Counted from the stretch's first letter, positions 10,148-23,065 are shown. The stretch: DNA of 64,000 nt from Tausonia pullulans (GCA_951802195.1 OX637631.1:186001-250000), one strand, 5' to 3'. Notes: generated by a model from the letters alone, not told the origin. A program made the numbers and translations.

Positions 10148-11361
10148 ATGGCCCACGTCGTCACGCCTCTTGACCAGCCCTCAACGTACAAGGACTCTCA
10201 GTCCTCGGTGCGTCCCTTCGCTCGGGTGCCCTGCGGGTTCGCTCGTCTGTCTGAGACCCCTCCCTCCCTCCACACCTACCCGCCCAACTCCAGCTCGACC
10301 GACAGAAGGAGCGCGCCCTCCTCGACAAGTCGACGACGCTCTACGTCGGCAACCTCAGCTTCTTCACGACCGAGCAGCAGATCTACGAGAGTAAGTTCAG
10401 CGCTGCCTCCCCTGCGCTGTGCACTCCAGCCTGCCTGTCAAGCCTTCTTCCCGGCTCACTCACCCACGACCGCTCTCGTCGGCAGTCTTCTCCAAGTGCT
10501 CCGAGCCGCTCGAGGGAGGAGGCCTCAAGCGCATCATCATGGGTCTCGACCGAGTCAACAAGTGAGCGTTCGAACCTTTGCCTGCCATCCTCCGCCTTGC
10601 CACTCCGTTGACGCGTTCGTCCGTCCGCGGCGCCACACCTCCAGGACGCCCTGCGGCTTTTGCTTCGTCGAGTACTACACCCATCGCGAGGCACTCGCGT
10701 CGATGCGTTACGTCTCGGGCACGAAGCTCGATGAGCGGGTCATCCGATGCGACCTCGATCCAGGGTACCGGGAGGGCAGGCAGTTTGGGCGCGGCAAGAA
10801 CGGCGGTCAGGTCCGTCATTTGTTCGCCTCGCGTGCACCTTCGAAGGTCTTTGGTTGACCCTTGAAACCTCCCCTCCCTGCCGCGGACCCACCCAGGTCC
10901 GAGACGAGTTCAGACAGGAGTACGACGCTGGACGCGGAGGTTGGGGCCACCAGCGGGCTCTGGCGGAGAAGGAGGAACAGGACCGTCAGCGGGAGGCCAT
11001 GCAGTTCGAGGTCTACGCCGGTCGCGAGGGAACGGGTATCAACGGCGGAAGCGTCCCCCAGGGAGAAGGCGCCGATCAGAGTCAGTGCAGGGTGCCAATA
11101 CTCACGAGGTGGCGGAACGAGGGGAGAGGAAGGCGGTGGATGACCTGGACCTGTCTAACTGACTCTTTCGCCCCCCCCCCCCCCCCCGACATCATCAGTG
11201 CTCGCTGGATCTCGGAAGCGCGACCGGAGTGTGGACGACGAAGACGACGATGGACCTCGGGCACGAGAGGTGTGTCCCTGGCCGCTTTTATGCCGGCGTG
11301 AGCGAGCAAAAGAGCTAATGCCTGCCCCTCTCTGCAGCGACGTGGCGAGGACGACGAGTGA
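10148..11361 (+). CDS. CBC2: nuclear cap-binding protein subunit 2 (CBP20)
   Basis: Small subunit of the nuclear cap-binding complex; it holds the m7G cap through one RRM and works with CBP80 in splicing, export and decay. Seven exons (10148-10207, 10294-10390, 10486-10561, 10645-10810, 10897-11080, 11199-11269, 11338-11361) sum to 678 nt, giving 225 residues. RNP2 is LYVGNLSF and RNP1 is CGFCFVEYY. The family-specific C-terminal block [20 protein letters not shown] is followed by YDAGRGG, which folds over the cap. The tail is acidic and basic ([12 protein letters not shown]). Intron 5 carries a C17 run at 11171-11187. The start is the only in-frame ATG before the RRM. Confidence 0.96.
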
Positions 11362-11520
11362 TTCCGATGGTGATGACGACCCTTTGTCTGTGCGACTGCG
11401 TACGCGCCCGAGTGAGGAAAGAGAGAGACATACAGAGAGAGCAGCTCTGTCCAGACTGGCCGTGCTCAAGAGAATGTGACAAGGCAATCATTGCATCCAC
11501 CCCCTCCCTCGATCCTTCCC

Positions 11521-13505
11521 TTAAACCCAAGCGATCGGCTTGCGAAGCACCTCCATGAGCTTGCCCTCCTCGGTGCCTGGGGCGCCCATGGGCGTGCAGT
11601 ACTCCCAGCGGGCTGTTGTTGGGAGGGACACTGGAAGGGATAGATTAGATTGAGAGCGAAACAGTGGGCAGGATGGCAATAGCGACGCACTGAGAACGGA
11701 CTCTATCCGGGCGCCAGGAGTCATGAGGCCGAACTGGGGACGAGAACCGTCAGCTTGCCCTATACACAACAGAAAAGAGAGGACCCTCACCTTCGTGCCC
11801 CGATCGTTGACGAGATTGAACTCGACGTAGCGGCCCCTCCGAAGCTGCTGCCACCGCTTGTTCTCGTCCGAGTAGCTGAGCGCGTGCCGCTTCTGGAGGA
11901 TCGGCAGGTAGCTCGGGAGGAACGCATCGCCGACGTCGCGGATGATCTTGAAAACATCCTCCTGCGTCGGGCTCTGAAGGCCGTTGACGAACTTGGGGTT
12001 CGCCGAGGCGTGGATGATGGAGAGGTGGTCGAGGTCATCGAAGAAGATGCCTCCAACTCCGCGGGCCTCCTTGCGATGCGGAATGTAGAAGTACTTGTCG
12101 CACCACCGCTTGAACGCCGGATAGTAGCCCTCGCCCGAGGCGTCGCACGCAGCCTTGACCGTGGAATGGAAGTGGACGGCGTCCTCCGGGAAGAGGTACG
12201 ACGGCGTGAGGTCGGACCCGCCGCCGTACCAGTAAGCGAGCGGCTTGGTAAGGTCCCTGGGGTCGTAGACCTCAAAGTAGCGGCAGTTCATGTGGACCGT
12301 CGGCGCCTTAGGGTTGTGCGGGTGAAGGACAATGGAGATACCGCACGCCGAGTAGGGAAGGTGTGCCTGCGGGTCGACCGTGTCGAGGACCGAATGGTCC
12401 GTCTTCATCTGGGCGACGGCCCTTGGTGGGAGAAGGCCGTGGACGATCGAGATGTTGACACCACCTTTCTCGAGGACGCGACCATCCGAAATGACACACG
12501 AGATGCCCTCGCCGCCGTCGTTGGGCCGGACCCAGGAGTCATGCACGAACGATGCCGGCGTCTTGTGGGCCGCCGGGCGACCGCGGGAGAAGCTATCGAG
12601 CCAAGACGAGGCTGTCGGGGCGGGCGTGGCCGAGGCAGAGGCCTCGAGCTCGTCAATGGCTGTCGTGATGGTTGTTTGGAGGTTCTTGACGTAGTCGACC
12701 ATGGCCTCGTACGACGTGGACTGAGGAAGGTCAAGTACGCGTCTGTCAGGGCTGAGCAAGCGCGAGGCGGCGGGGCGGACGGCAGCGTGCTGTATGCGAT
12801 CCCATCTGAGAGATGTGGTGAAGCCAGATCGACGTCCCAGTGTCGACCCGGAGCCGTACTCGGGCTTCCGGGCAGGCAAGCGAGCAATCGACGGGCAGAG
12901 TTCGATCATATGCGCGCTCGTCCACTTGTGCGTCCCTCTCTCATCTCGCTCAAGGCTTCCCTTTCTCTCTCTCCTTCTCTTCTCAAGCTAGCTGATTCGA
13001 GAGAGAGACTCACGATGGGGACCTTGATGGGCTCCGAGGGGGGGGCGGGGATGACCTCGGCGGGAGCAACGACGGCGCCAGCTGTGGGGGCCGCAGAGCC
13101 GGCCGTCGCGCCCACCGTCTGGGGCAGAGGAGTTCCCTGGGCCTAAAGATCGCAGACAAGACAAGAGTCAGAAGAACGGACGATTTGAAGCCACACATCG
13201 TCGTCGAGGAAGGTACCGAGAGCGTCCAGAAGCAGAGGCCGGCAGCAACGAGGCCTCCTCCAATGAACAAGGGGGCCTTGGAAGAGGACGGAGGAGGAGT
13301 CGAAGGCTCGGGGTTCGCGCTGGAGTAGAGTCGAGGGCTGCCAGCAGCGAGCCGGACAGCTGCGATCGAAAGAAGGTGGTGAGAGAGCTCGTCGTCAGGA
13401 CAGACCGAGGATCGCGTGCAGAAGGGCAAGGGCGAAGTCCGCACCTGGCCTTGCGAGCGAGACGGAGACCCCCCTGGAGCGAAGGGCGATGCGGGCGAGA
13501 GACAT
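11521..13505 (-). CDS. HEM13: coproporphyrinogen III oxidase, mitochondrial membrane-anchored form
   Basis: Oxygen-dependent oxidative decarboxylation of coproporphyrinogen III to protoporphyrinogen IX in heme synthesis. The N-terminus MSLARIALRSRGVSVSLARP plus AVRLAAGSPRLYSS looks like a mitochondrial presequence. A membrane helix (LFIGGGLVAAGLCFWTLS) and a Pro/Ala linker follow, then the enzyme. Family signatures are intact: GGVNISIVHG, HPHNPKAPTVHMNCRYFE, YGGGSDLTPSY, GGIFFDDLD, GRYVEFNLVNDRGTKFG, TPGARIES and ARWEY. The architecture implies an inner-membrane enzyme facing the intermembrane space, unlike soluble cytosolic Hem13 of budding yeast. At least five introns are visible. The long frame on the opposite strand is a codon-bias shadow. 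Confidence 0.96.
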
Positions 13506-15037
13506 CGGTCGAGAGGGAGGAGCTAGCTCGAGTCTAGCTTGGTGATAGTCGTTGGTGAGAAAAGCAAGAAGGCTCTCTGACGCGGTGAAGTCCGGCCGGC
13601 GACGATGTCCGCGTGGCCGCCCGCCCATGGACGGCGACGTCGCGTCGGCTTCTTCTCCCCTCGACCGCCATCTTCCTCGACCGTCCAGAATGCTGTTGCT
13701 CACCCGTTCATTCGCCCTCATCTCCGGCCACCGCCCCTCGCGCGACATCGAACGACTTGTCGGCTCGGTCCAAGCTGCCTCGAACACGATCTGTGCCTTG
13801 AGTCATCCCTTAGCCACATCGAGCACCGGGGCAAGATGCCTGATCTCGCATATATCTCTGGATGAAGCGACAGCGCTCCGCACCCCGAGCCATCTCATCA
13901 CACGAGGACCTCACTTCTCTGTCCCTTCTCCTCTTCCCGGTGCTGGCTTGGTGGCCTGATCTTCTGCCGAGAGTTCAGGTGTGCCACCTTCCTCATCGCT
14001 GAAGCTCTCTCGTCCTGCAAGTGGGTGTGAAGGAGGGGTTGTTATAGGTAGTAGCTGGACAAAAGGACTCTTCAGTGCGTGTCATTTCATTGGCTGGCAA
14101 TCAGGGTCGCATCTGCCTCGCCACTCTTCCCTCTGCCCCGTCCAGCTTCTTTTTACCGCCTGGGTTAGACCTCGGCCCTTCTCTCATTTGCCTCTTCCAC
14201 CTGCGCATCTTCGGCCTGCGGCCCCTTCAAGCGCCCGCGCTCTGTCGATCGCTTTTCGGCCATGCCACCGCCACCCGCCTCGTTCAGCAGCGCTTCCTTC
14301 TCACTGGTCATTGTCCCTCACGTCGCATTCTTCCATCGCCTCCTGTTCACCACACCGGCCGTTACCGTTCTTCTTCGCCTTGGTCCATTGCCCGGCGTCG
14401 GCCTGTCGCTATCTACCCTCCCTCCGTTTCAGTCGACGTCCGGCGCCGTCCCTCCCCGGCTGCCTCGTCATCTAGCATTGGGACGACGGATGGCTCGCCA
14501 CGGGGTGTTTTTGGAGTCCATCATTTAAAGAGCCGAACTGACGACCGTCACTAAGCCCATATCGGTGCGGTGGGCGCCTGAGCGCTCTACTGCGCCGGCT
14601 GTGTTGAGGCGGGAAGGGTTGATCCTTGCTTGGTAGCTGGAGGATTGTGTGATTTTGGTGTGACGATGATAAGCCATGTCTCTTTGATAACCCACAAGAT
14701 GCGACGAGAAACAGGGCCAGAGCTTGCTGGAGTGCTAGACGGCCGGTCTCTACCTGCCAACGAGAAGGAGCCCGAGTCCTGGAGGGCGACTACTCGGTTG
14801 CTACAGGGAAGAAAGATCTCGACATGGGTTGGTGAATGTTGTCGTCGGTGGTTTTGCGAGCGGGGAAGTCCGGCTGGGGCCTTCGTCTTGCGCTCTGCCG
14901 ACGGGACGCGGGGGAAGGCGGCTGCAGCCCTTCGCTCTTTAACCACCGCATCCTTGAACCGACCAGAGCTCCTCCCACCCTCTTCCCCCACCCAAACTCT
15001 TCCTTCCCGACTCCCTTACTCGCCCAGACAGCCAGCC
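13506..15037. other. gene-free stretch between HEM13 and AVT promoters
   Basis: About 1.5 kb between two divergent genes. The middle (about 14,100-14,500) is strongly CT-rich on the plus strand and carries overlapping short frames without recognisable motifs or exon logic. The last 100 bases are a typical leader of the transporter gene. I see no supported gene; an uncharacterised transcript cannot be excluded. Confidence 0.5.
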
Positions 15038-17179
15038 ATGGCCGCCTCGGAGCGCTCGCCCCTGCTGCCGACGTCTTGCGCCGACGACGCCGCCAATGAC
15101 TCCTCCTTCTCGACCCGCGTCGGCGACGAGTTCGCCAACGACTTTATCGACCTTGAGGGCGGCCAATCGACGTTCTATCACGCCCTATGGAATGCGTTGG
15201 GCGATCTTGTGGGCACTGGACTGCTTGCTACACCGCTTGCTATTGGTGAGTTGTGGTGTCTCGGGAATGCGAGACGGTCAAGAACTTCCTCGGCGTCGTC
15301 CGTGCGCACACACACCTTGCTCGTCTCGCCTCGACTCCTCGCCTCGCCTCTCCACTCCTTTGTCAGATCAGAGCTAACAGAAGGTCGAATATCAGCCTAT
15401 TGTGGTTGGTTTGTCGGTCCCCTGCTTCTGCTTCTTCTCGGTTTCATCACCCACCGCACGTGAGTCCTCCCCGACGTGTTCTGGCGACTAATCCAACGCG
15501 TCCGGATAGGCCGTCTGACATGCCATCAATGCCCTGGTTCAACTAGATTGCTCATTATGGTCGAGATGGCCCTTTCGAGTGGCGATCACACCTACGTTGG
15601 CATCATCTCCAAAGCATTCCAATCCAAGTCAGTCGTGCCCCTCTCTCCGTCGGTCGGACTTGGTCGTGCAGGCGCACTGTTGTTGACGGTGCAAGCGCTT
15701 TGTTTGTTAACGCTGGCTTCCAGGTTCAACATCAAGCCTTGGCTGTCTTCCATCTTCATCTTCGAAGTCGTCGCCTGGACCATTGCCCTTCTCCTCATCT
15801 CCGGCGACACCCTCAACGCCCTTCTCCCGCAACTCACATCGAACGAGTACAAGATCATCGCCGGTCTCGTCATCTTCCCCCTCACCTTCCTTCCAATGCA
15901 CCTCATCTCGTACTCATCCTTCCTCGGCATCCTGAGCTCAGCCGTTCTCATCGCAATTGTCTTTATCAACGGCTTCACCACGCATGAGAGCCCCGGATCG
16001 ATCCTACACCCGGTTGAGACGGACCTCTGGCCGTCCTTTGGGCTTCTCAAGTTCGGTGTCGCCACGGGCCTGCTCATGAGTTCGTGGGGTGGCCATGCTA
16101 TCATGCCGAGTGAGTTGAAGGATGGATCTTGTAATTGCGCAGCCACATTCTGACTGGGCGACCCACTTGTCCTCTCCTAAAGCAATCATCATGGACATGA
16201 AGGAGCCGGAGAAGTGGCGCCGCCTCGTCGACGTCTCTTACGTGCGTGCGCCTCTCACCAATAACCGCATGCCTGATTGCTGACATATCGCACTTTCTTA
16301 ACTTAGCTCATCGCCCTCGCAGCCAGCGGCGGAGTCGGTGTCGCGGGCTACCTCATGTTCGGCCGTGATTGCTCGGACGAGATCTCGCTCGACCTTGCTC
16401 GCTTGCCCGGATCCTCCATCATCCTCACCAAGCTCGCCGTCTGGATGGTTGCTGTGCGTCCTTCCACTATGGCCTTTTCTTTTTTCCTTTTTGTCTTTTT
16501 GATGTTGTTAGGAGGGACTCAAACTGACCTGGCTCATGCCCCACCCCAGCTTAACCCTCTTACGAAGGTCCCCCTCGGCTTGCGCATGCTCAACGATCTC
16601 ACTGAGATTGCTCTTTCTATTGAGCCGACCCCGCGACCCCGGTTCGGCGGTCGCTCGCGCCGGACCACGCCCGCGTCGTCCCGGCCCTCGTCCCCGGCCC
16701 CTCCCAAGACGTCGTCTGCGTCGACCCGTTCAAGTGTCCGCTCGAAGTCGCGCGACGACACCATCATCCTCACGGATAAGGACCAGCTGGTCCTCACCGA
16801 GTGGCGAACCAAGGAGCGAGCCAAGGGGATCAGTCGGGTACTTACCCGTGCGGTGCTCATGTCTCTTCTCGTCTTTATCTCTAGTGTGTATCTGAGCATT
16901 TTACCTTCTGCATCTCGTGCCAGCTCTGACTCCTCCTTTCTCCCCATAGTTGCCTTCCCCTCCTTCGAGGCCCTCATGGGCTTCCTTGGTTCAGTCCCCG
17001 CCTTCCTACTATCCGTCATTGTCCCCATCCTCGGCAAGAAGTGTGTCGAGCTTGCCCTCGATCCCTCGGAGCGGTCCTCATCCTTCTTCGACCGAAGCCT
17101 CGACTGGGCGCTCGTTGTCGTTGGTGTTGTGGGTGCGGGGCTTGGATTTGCTGGAACTATGTTCTCGGATGCTAAGTGA
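15038..17179 (+). CDS. AVT-type vacuolar amino-acid transporter (AAAP family)
   Basis: Proton-coupled amino-acid transporter of the AAAP/AVT family, expected in the vacuolar membrane. A soluble N-terminus begins MAASERSPLLPTS; the family often has a dileucine-type SPLL signal there. The first helix region is ALGDLVGTGLLATPLAIG, the usual N-xx-G-xG-xL-xxP pattern. Further membrane segments include WFVGPLLLLLLGFI, IFEVVAWTIALLLISG, GLVIFPLTFLPMHL, FLGILSSAVLIAIVFING and FGVATGLLMSSWGGHAIMP, followed by MDMKEPEKW. A Ser/Arg-rich cytosolic loop (about 16,620-16,800) precedes the last helices, and the C-terminus is LGFAGTMFSDAK. Short introns interrupt the frame at least six times. The substrate cannot be read from sequence; AVT1/3/4-type identity is open. 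Confidence 0.88.
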
Positions 17180-17367
17180 GAGGTCGTCGTCGTCAAATTG
17201 TTATTTTTTTTCTTCTTCCCTTTTGGAGCTATCTCTCCTCCTCTCGCTCATTTTTATAACTGGAGAGGTAATCTTACTCTTCATAGATAGATTCACTCAA
17301 CCGGAACCTCGTATAGATGAGCTTCCCTCCTTGAACTTGCCTGACTCGCATCTTCCGAAGAGCTCAA

Positions 17368-18999
17368 TTATCGGAGCCCCATCTCCCTCCATCGCCTCTC
17401 TCTCCCTTCTTCCCTCCAGTCCCCCCCTCCCGCCTCAACGTTCTTGTTCTTCTCCCCCTCACGGCGCGGGACGACACCCAGCCCTTCCCCTGCACGTCGT
17501 TGCTCGACCTCGACGGGCACCACCAGTCCCCTCCCCCCTCCTCCCCCCTCTGCCTCTGCCACAGAAGCAGTCCTGCCCGCGACGCTGCCGAGGGCGGTCC
17601 CCTCGCCGGCCCAACCTTGCTTGAGAAGGAGGCGGTACCCGATGTTGCTCGATGGGAGGGGGACCGCGGCTGTTTGGGCAGGCGCTGCTGCCCGGACGGG
17701 TGGTGGGGGGAGGAGAGGCGGCGGCGGTGATGGGGCTTCGGACGTGGATGAAGGGTACGCCTGGCGACGGAGGGCAGCGCGATTCAGGTACTTTGGCGGT
17801 GCTGGAGAGGGATCGTTGGCTGCTGGGGAGGGAGGGCCTTCGGCGGACGAGGGGCTGGGCCGCAATCGTTTGGCCGGGGGAGGCGAGGGTTGAGCAGAAG
17901 GATGGGGCGGGGTCTTGAACGCAAGGAGCGAGTCCTTGAGTCGCTTGAGGCTCTCCTTTGGGTTGAGAGCGGGCTGCTTGGCGGCGGATGCTATGGTGTT
18001 GTTGGTGGCGGGGCGGACGATGGTCATTGATGATGAGGAGGAAGAAGATGCTGCGGGCGGGTCTGTAGCTGAAATAAGAGATGATGTTGGGATGAGTGCT
18101 GAAGTTGAGGTGAGGAAGCAGGTAGGACAAGGGAGGCCTGGATGAGGGTGGAGATGAACCTGAAAGAGAGTGCAGGGGGATCGAAGATCAGCATACTGTG
18201 CGCGTCTCAAACACGTTCTCTTTTTCGCTCTCGATTGACGCACCTCGAACTCCGTCGAGCCAAGCTTCAACCGATCCAGATGTTCCAGTTCCTTCGGTAA
18301 GCTCGCCACCTTCGCCTCACTCAACCTCATCTTCGTGAACCCGTCCCTCTTCTTCTTGAGAAACGTCCCATGCGTCGATCCCAAGTCCACACACTTCCAA
18401 CCCCCTACCCCTGCCCCTGCTCCCGCCCCGGCTCCAGGCTCAGGCAGAGCATAATAGATGACCGCGTGAGCCCTGGATATCGCCATTTCCCTCAGCCGGA
18501 TGTACCCCGTCGCAGTGGCCGTCGTCACGGGTTTGTCCCGACCGACGGTAAACCCATCCGGCTGGAGCGGGGAGAGCAGGGCGAGAGTATGGGCTGGAGG
18601 AAGGACGGTGGACTTGAGTCGAACAAGGCGGAGCGTGGGGGCTGTCGTTGCAGCGGTCTCTGAGGTAGTTGTTGATGCAGAGGGAGCGTTGTCGTCATCG
18701 GGAAACGCGTAGAGGGTCGGGTCGTCGTATGCAACGGGGAGAGGGCGTCGGGAGGGAGGGCCCTCGTTCGCCTCCTCTAGCTCGCCGTCTTCTAGCCCAG
18801 CAGTAGCATGAACCACAGAGGCGGAGGTTGAGGCGCCTGCTGCTGGCTCATCGTCGTCATCGTAGTTTAAGAAATCGGCGGCTGTCGGTCGTCTCAAGGA
18901 AGGAGGAGGAAGCGGAGGGGGAGGAGGCCGACGTGGGTGGATTTCTGGGGCCGCCGAAGTCGATCCAGGCCAGGGGAAAGGTTCCTCGTTCTCTGTCAT
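17368..18999 (-). CDS. FHA and G-patch domain protein (AGGF1-like)
   Basis: The N-terminal third is acidic and Pro-rich (MTENEEPFPWPGS start). An FHA domain follows, with FTVGRDK, ISRAHAVIYY and DLGSTHGTFL, the phosphothreonine-binding pattern. After a Ser/Pro-rich middle comes a G-patch (LLLKQGWAGEGTALG) ending RRAGEGLG. This FHA plus G-patch pairing is typical of AGGF1-like RNA-processing factors, where the G-patch usually recruits a DEAH helicase. There is one intron, 18160-18243 (84 nt). It is a multiple of three and has no stop, so the unspliced frame stays open. I start at 18999; an in-frame upstream ATG at 19149 sits in an unconvincing leader. The next gene downstream is convergent (stops 189 bp apart). 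Confidence 0.85.
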   Translation of the reverse strand: MTENEEPFPWPGSTSAAPEIHPRRPPPPPLPPPSLRRPTAADFLNYDDDDEPAAGASTSASVVHATAGLEDGELEEANEGPPSRRPLPVAYDDPTLYAFPDDDNAPSASTTTSETAATTAPTLRLVRLKSTVLPPAHTLALLSPLQPDGFTVGRDKPVTTATATGYIRLREMAISRAHAVIYYALPEPGAGAGAGAGVGGWKCVDLGSTHGTFLKKKRDGFTKMRLSEAKVASLPKELEHLDRLKLGSTEFEVRQSRAKKRTCLRRAQYADLRSPCTLFQVHLHPHPGLPCPTCFLTSTSALIPTSSLISATDPPAASSSSSSSMTIVRPATNNTIASAAKQPALNPKESLKRLKDSLLAFKTPPHPSAQPSPPPAKRLRPSPSSAEGPPSPAANDPSPAPPKYLNRAALRRQAYPSSTSEAPSPPPPLLPPPPVRAAAPAQTAAVPLPSSNIGYRLLLKQGWAGEGTALGSVAGRTASVAEAEGGGGGRGLVVPVEVEQRRAGEGLGVVPRREGEKNKNVEAGGGDWREEGRERRWREMGLR

Positions 19000-19186
19000 G
19001 GTCGATGTAGGATGCCCGGGCGAAGGCGAAGGTGGCTGAAGGAATAGAAGGACGCGCGTTCCGCTTTGCTTCAGTCCAAGGCGCGTGAGTGGAGGCTTAT
19101 GGGTCCATGCCTCCTGCTCTTTATCTTGTCTATCACTGACGTTCAACAAGGTGCTGCTTTAATCTAGTGTTCTATTAGAATGCGCA

Positions 19187-21210
19187 TTACATCACCCAGA
19201 CCCGTGGCCGATGGAGGACATCCAGCAGCTGGGCCTCTCTGCTCTCCGGCTCCACTGCTGGTCCTCGTCCTCCTCCCCCCCAAGCGACCTCCGCCGGCAG
19301 TCCCGCCAGCACGGCCTCAGCATTCGTCCCCGGCAGTTCCAGCGCAACATGCACTCCGAGGTCGTTACAGAGCATGAACTCTGCGTACCTCGCCCTCCTC
19401 TCCCTTTGCCACTCCAACATCTCCCTCGTCCAGGCCATTCCCTTCCGCTTCTCCACGATCGGAAGGTACGCCGGGAGGAAGCTCCGCCCAATGTCCGACA
19501 CCAGCTCGAGCAGCTGACGTGCGCTCGGATGGTTGGGCTTGGTGCCGCGAGCCTCGTCCCCAGCCCAGCGCCTCGACCGAAGGTGGACGTCGCTCGCGCG
19601 ATCGAGGTGGTCGAAGAGGATGCCGCCAACGCCTCGGCGCTCATTCTCTCGATGAGGGAGACGGTAGTACTCGTCGCACTGGACCTTCCAGGGTCGGTAG
19701 TAGCCCTCGCCATGGGCGTCGATAGCGCGCTTGAGCGTTGTGTGGAAGTGCTCAGCGTCGTCCTCATAGAGGTACGAGGGCGAAAGGTCCGCTCCGCCGC
19801 CCCACCAGAAGGCAAGTGGCTTGTCGAACTTCGCTGGGTCGTAGCACTCGAAGTACCGAAGCGAGAGGTGCGTCGATGGAGCGTTCGGGTTCCGAGGGTG
19901 GATTTCGACGGTTAGGCCGACAGAGTTATAAGGGACGGGAGTGGCGGGGACGTTGCCGATGCCGAAGAGCGCCGCGTGTAGTTCCCGGAGCTCGAGAATT
20001 GCTTCGGGTGGGAGGAGACCGTGGACTTGGGTGAGGTGCATTGAGGCGTTCTCGATGACGGACCCCGACGTGAGGGTGGAGATGGTGCCAGATCCGGAGG
20101 TGGAGATCGTAGAATTGGCGAGGTTGGCCCGCTCGTACGGCTCGGTCTTGCAGTGGGCGGGGCCGGCGCTGCCGTTTCGAAGGAACGACGGAAGGAGGGA
20201 GGACGAAGATGACGCCTCAATGGCATCGAGAGACGAGGTGATCTCGGTCTGAAGCTCTTTGAGCTCGCCGAGCATTGAGACAAAAACGGGTGACTTGAGA
20301 AAAGGGTTAATTCAGAATAAACCTGTACTATAGCTGACGATTGAAAGCGTACCATCGGGATCTTCAACGGCGGTCGGTTCTTGGCCCGATCCGCCAACGG
20401 GGCGGGGACAGTCGCGAACTCCTTGGGCTTTTCCGCCTTGGATCGCTCCTCGTCGGCGAGCGATTGGTAGATGCTGACGGGTATGGCCATGTTGGGTCCC
20501 TGATGGAGGAGGGGAGCGAGTGAGTGACGAGAAAGTGGAAACATACAGGAACAGGAGGAAACTGCGACGCACCATACCGGGGGAAGCCGTACCCGAGTAC
20601 TGATCGACGAGGGCCGCAAACACACAGAACCCACAGCACCAGGCCATGATCCAGTACATGCCCGGTGTAATGCCGCGCGAGTACCACCCAGGCAGGATTC
20701 CAAAGAAGCCTCTGTTTGGCCGCTTTTCGACGGGGAACTGCGAGTAGTCGGCGTGCGGGATCGCGAACCGCCAGTACTGCTCGTACGGCGCCATCTGCTC
20801 TCGCGGGCCCGTGAGAATCCTCGGACCGATCTCGACGTCTCGGTAGGGATTCGGTGGGAGCGGTGGCGGGCTCTGGAGGAGCCGCTTGTACTCGTCCGGA
20901 GGGAGGTTGAGCGGGTTGTCGCCCTTAGGGTCGGCGAGCTCGCGCTCCTGCCGCTCCCGGTCGGCAGCATCGATGGCCGTTGAGGGTTTGGGCTTGGGCT
21001 CGGTGAAGTCGAAGGTGTTTGGGAGGATCGAGTGCGCTCGGCGGAGGGTGGAAGCCGTTCCTGTCCCTAGAGCGAGCAGGCACGACGCGTCTCGACCAGT
21101 CAGCCAGCGCGCGAGCGAGAAGCCATGGGGACGACAGGCGAGAGCTCACGGCTGAAGGACAAGGCGGCCAGACTGCTGGGCCTGCAGGTGGCCACTAGGG
21201 CCCTGTACAT
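19187..21210 (-). CDS. divergent coproporphyrinogen-oxidase-like paralog, membrane-anchored
   Basis: HEM13-family paralog on the same strand as HEM13, 6 kb away. A presequence-like start MYRALVATCRPSSLAALSFS (exon 21210-21150) leads to RTGTASTLRRAHSILPNTF and then a unique domain of about 90 residues (YEQYWRFAIPHADYSQF). A membrane helix follows (GMYWIMAWCCGFCVFAALV), then a linker ending RPPLKIPM, aligned with EPIKVPI of HEM13, then the oxidase-like region. Conserved pieces are VHGLLPP, HPRNPNAPSTH, WWGGGADLSPSY, HFHTTLKRA and GVGGILFD. Several catalytic-site blocks are changed: the FDDLD motif reads FDHLD, DRGTKFG reads DLGVHVA, GARIES reads GTNAEA, and the N-terminal Trp-Arg-Gly-Gly segment is replaced by Ser/Thr repeats. 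The gene looks intact and selected, but its activity is doubtful. It could be a regulator or scaffold. Confidence 0.85.
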
Positions 21211-21508
21211 GAAGCGGGAGTCTGCGGAGCGTCTAGATGAGCGTTTGAGGAGAGGGGAGAGGCGAATGAGCGCAGAGGCAACAAGTCGGGTCGGCGAGCG
21301 ACTCGGAACCTCGGCGCGAGTTCCCTTTGGCCCCTTCGCTCTCGCTCTCTTCCGCCTCGTGAGCAGCCGGAGACTACGACGCATGGCCCTCCTGTCGTCG
21401 TTCGCGGGCCACAGCGCGCGGATTTTGGAACGAGCCAGGCCTGGCCTGCTTTCCCGTCTGCCTCTTTCTTTGACCACCAACACAGCTCCCTTTCTTCTAC
21501 TCGTCAAC

Positions 21509-23065
<1,557 letters not shown>

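Noticed and set aside
11755-13146. 463-codon frame antisense to HEM13
   Set aside because: It mirrors strongly conserved HEM13 exons. Its Val/Arg/Asp-rich composition is what codon bias produces on the opposite strand.
14075-14554. Overlapping plus-strand frames before the amino-acid transporter
   Set aside because: They read through CT-rich promoter-like DNA and give Ser/Pro/Arg peptides with no domain.
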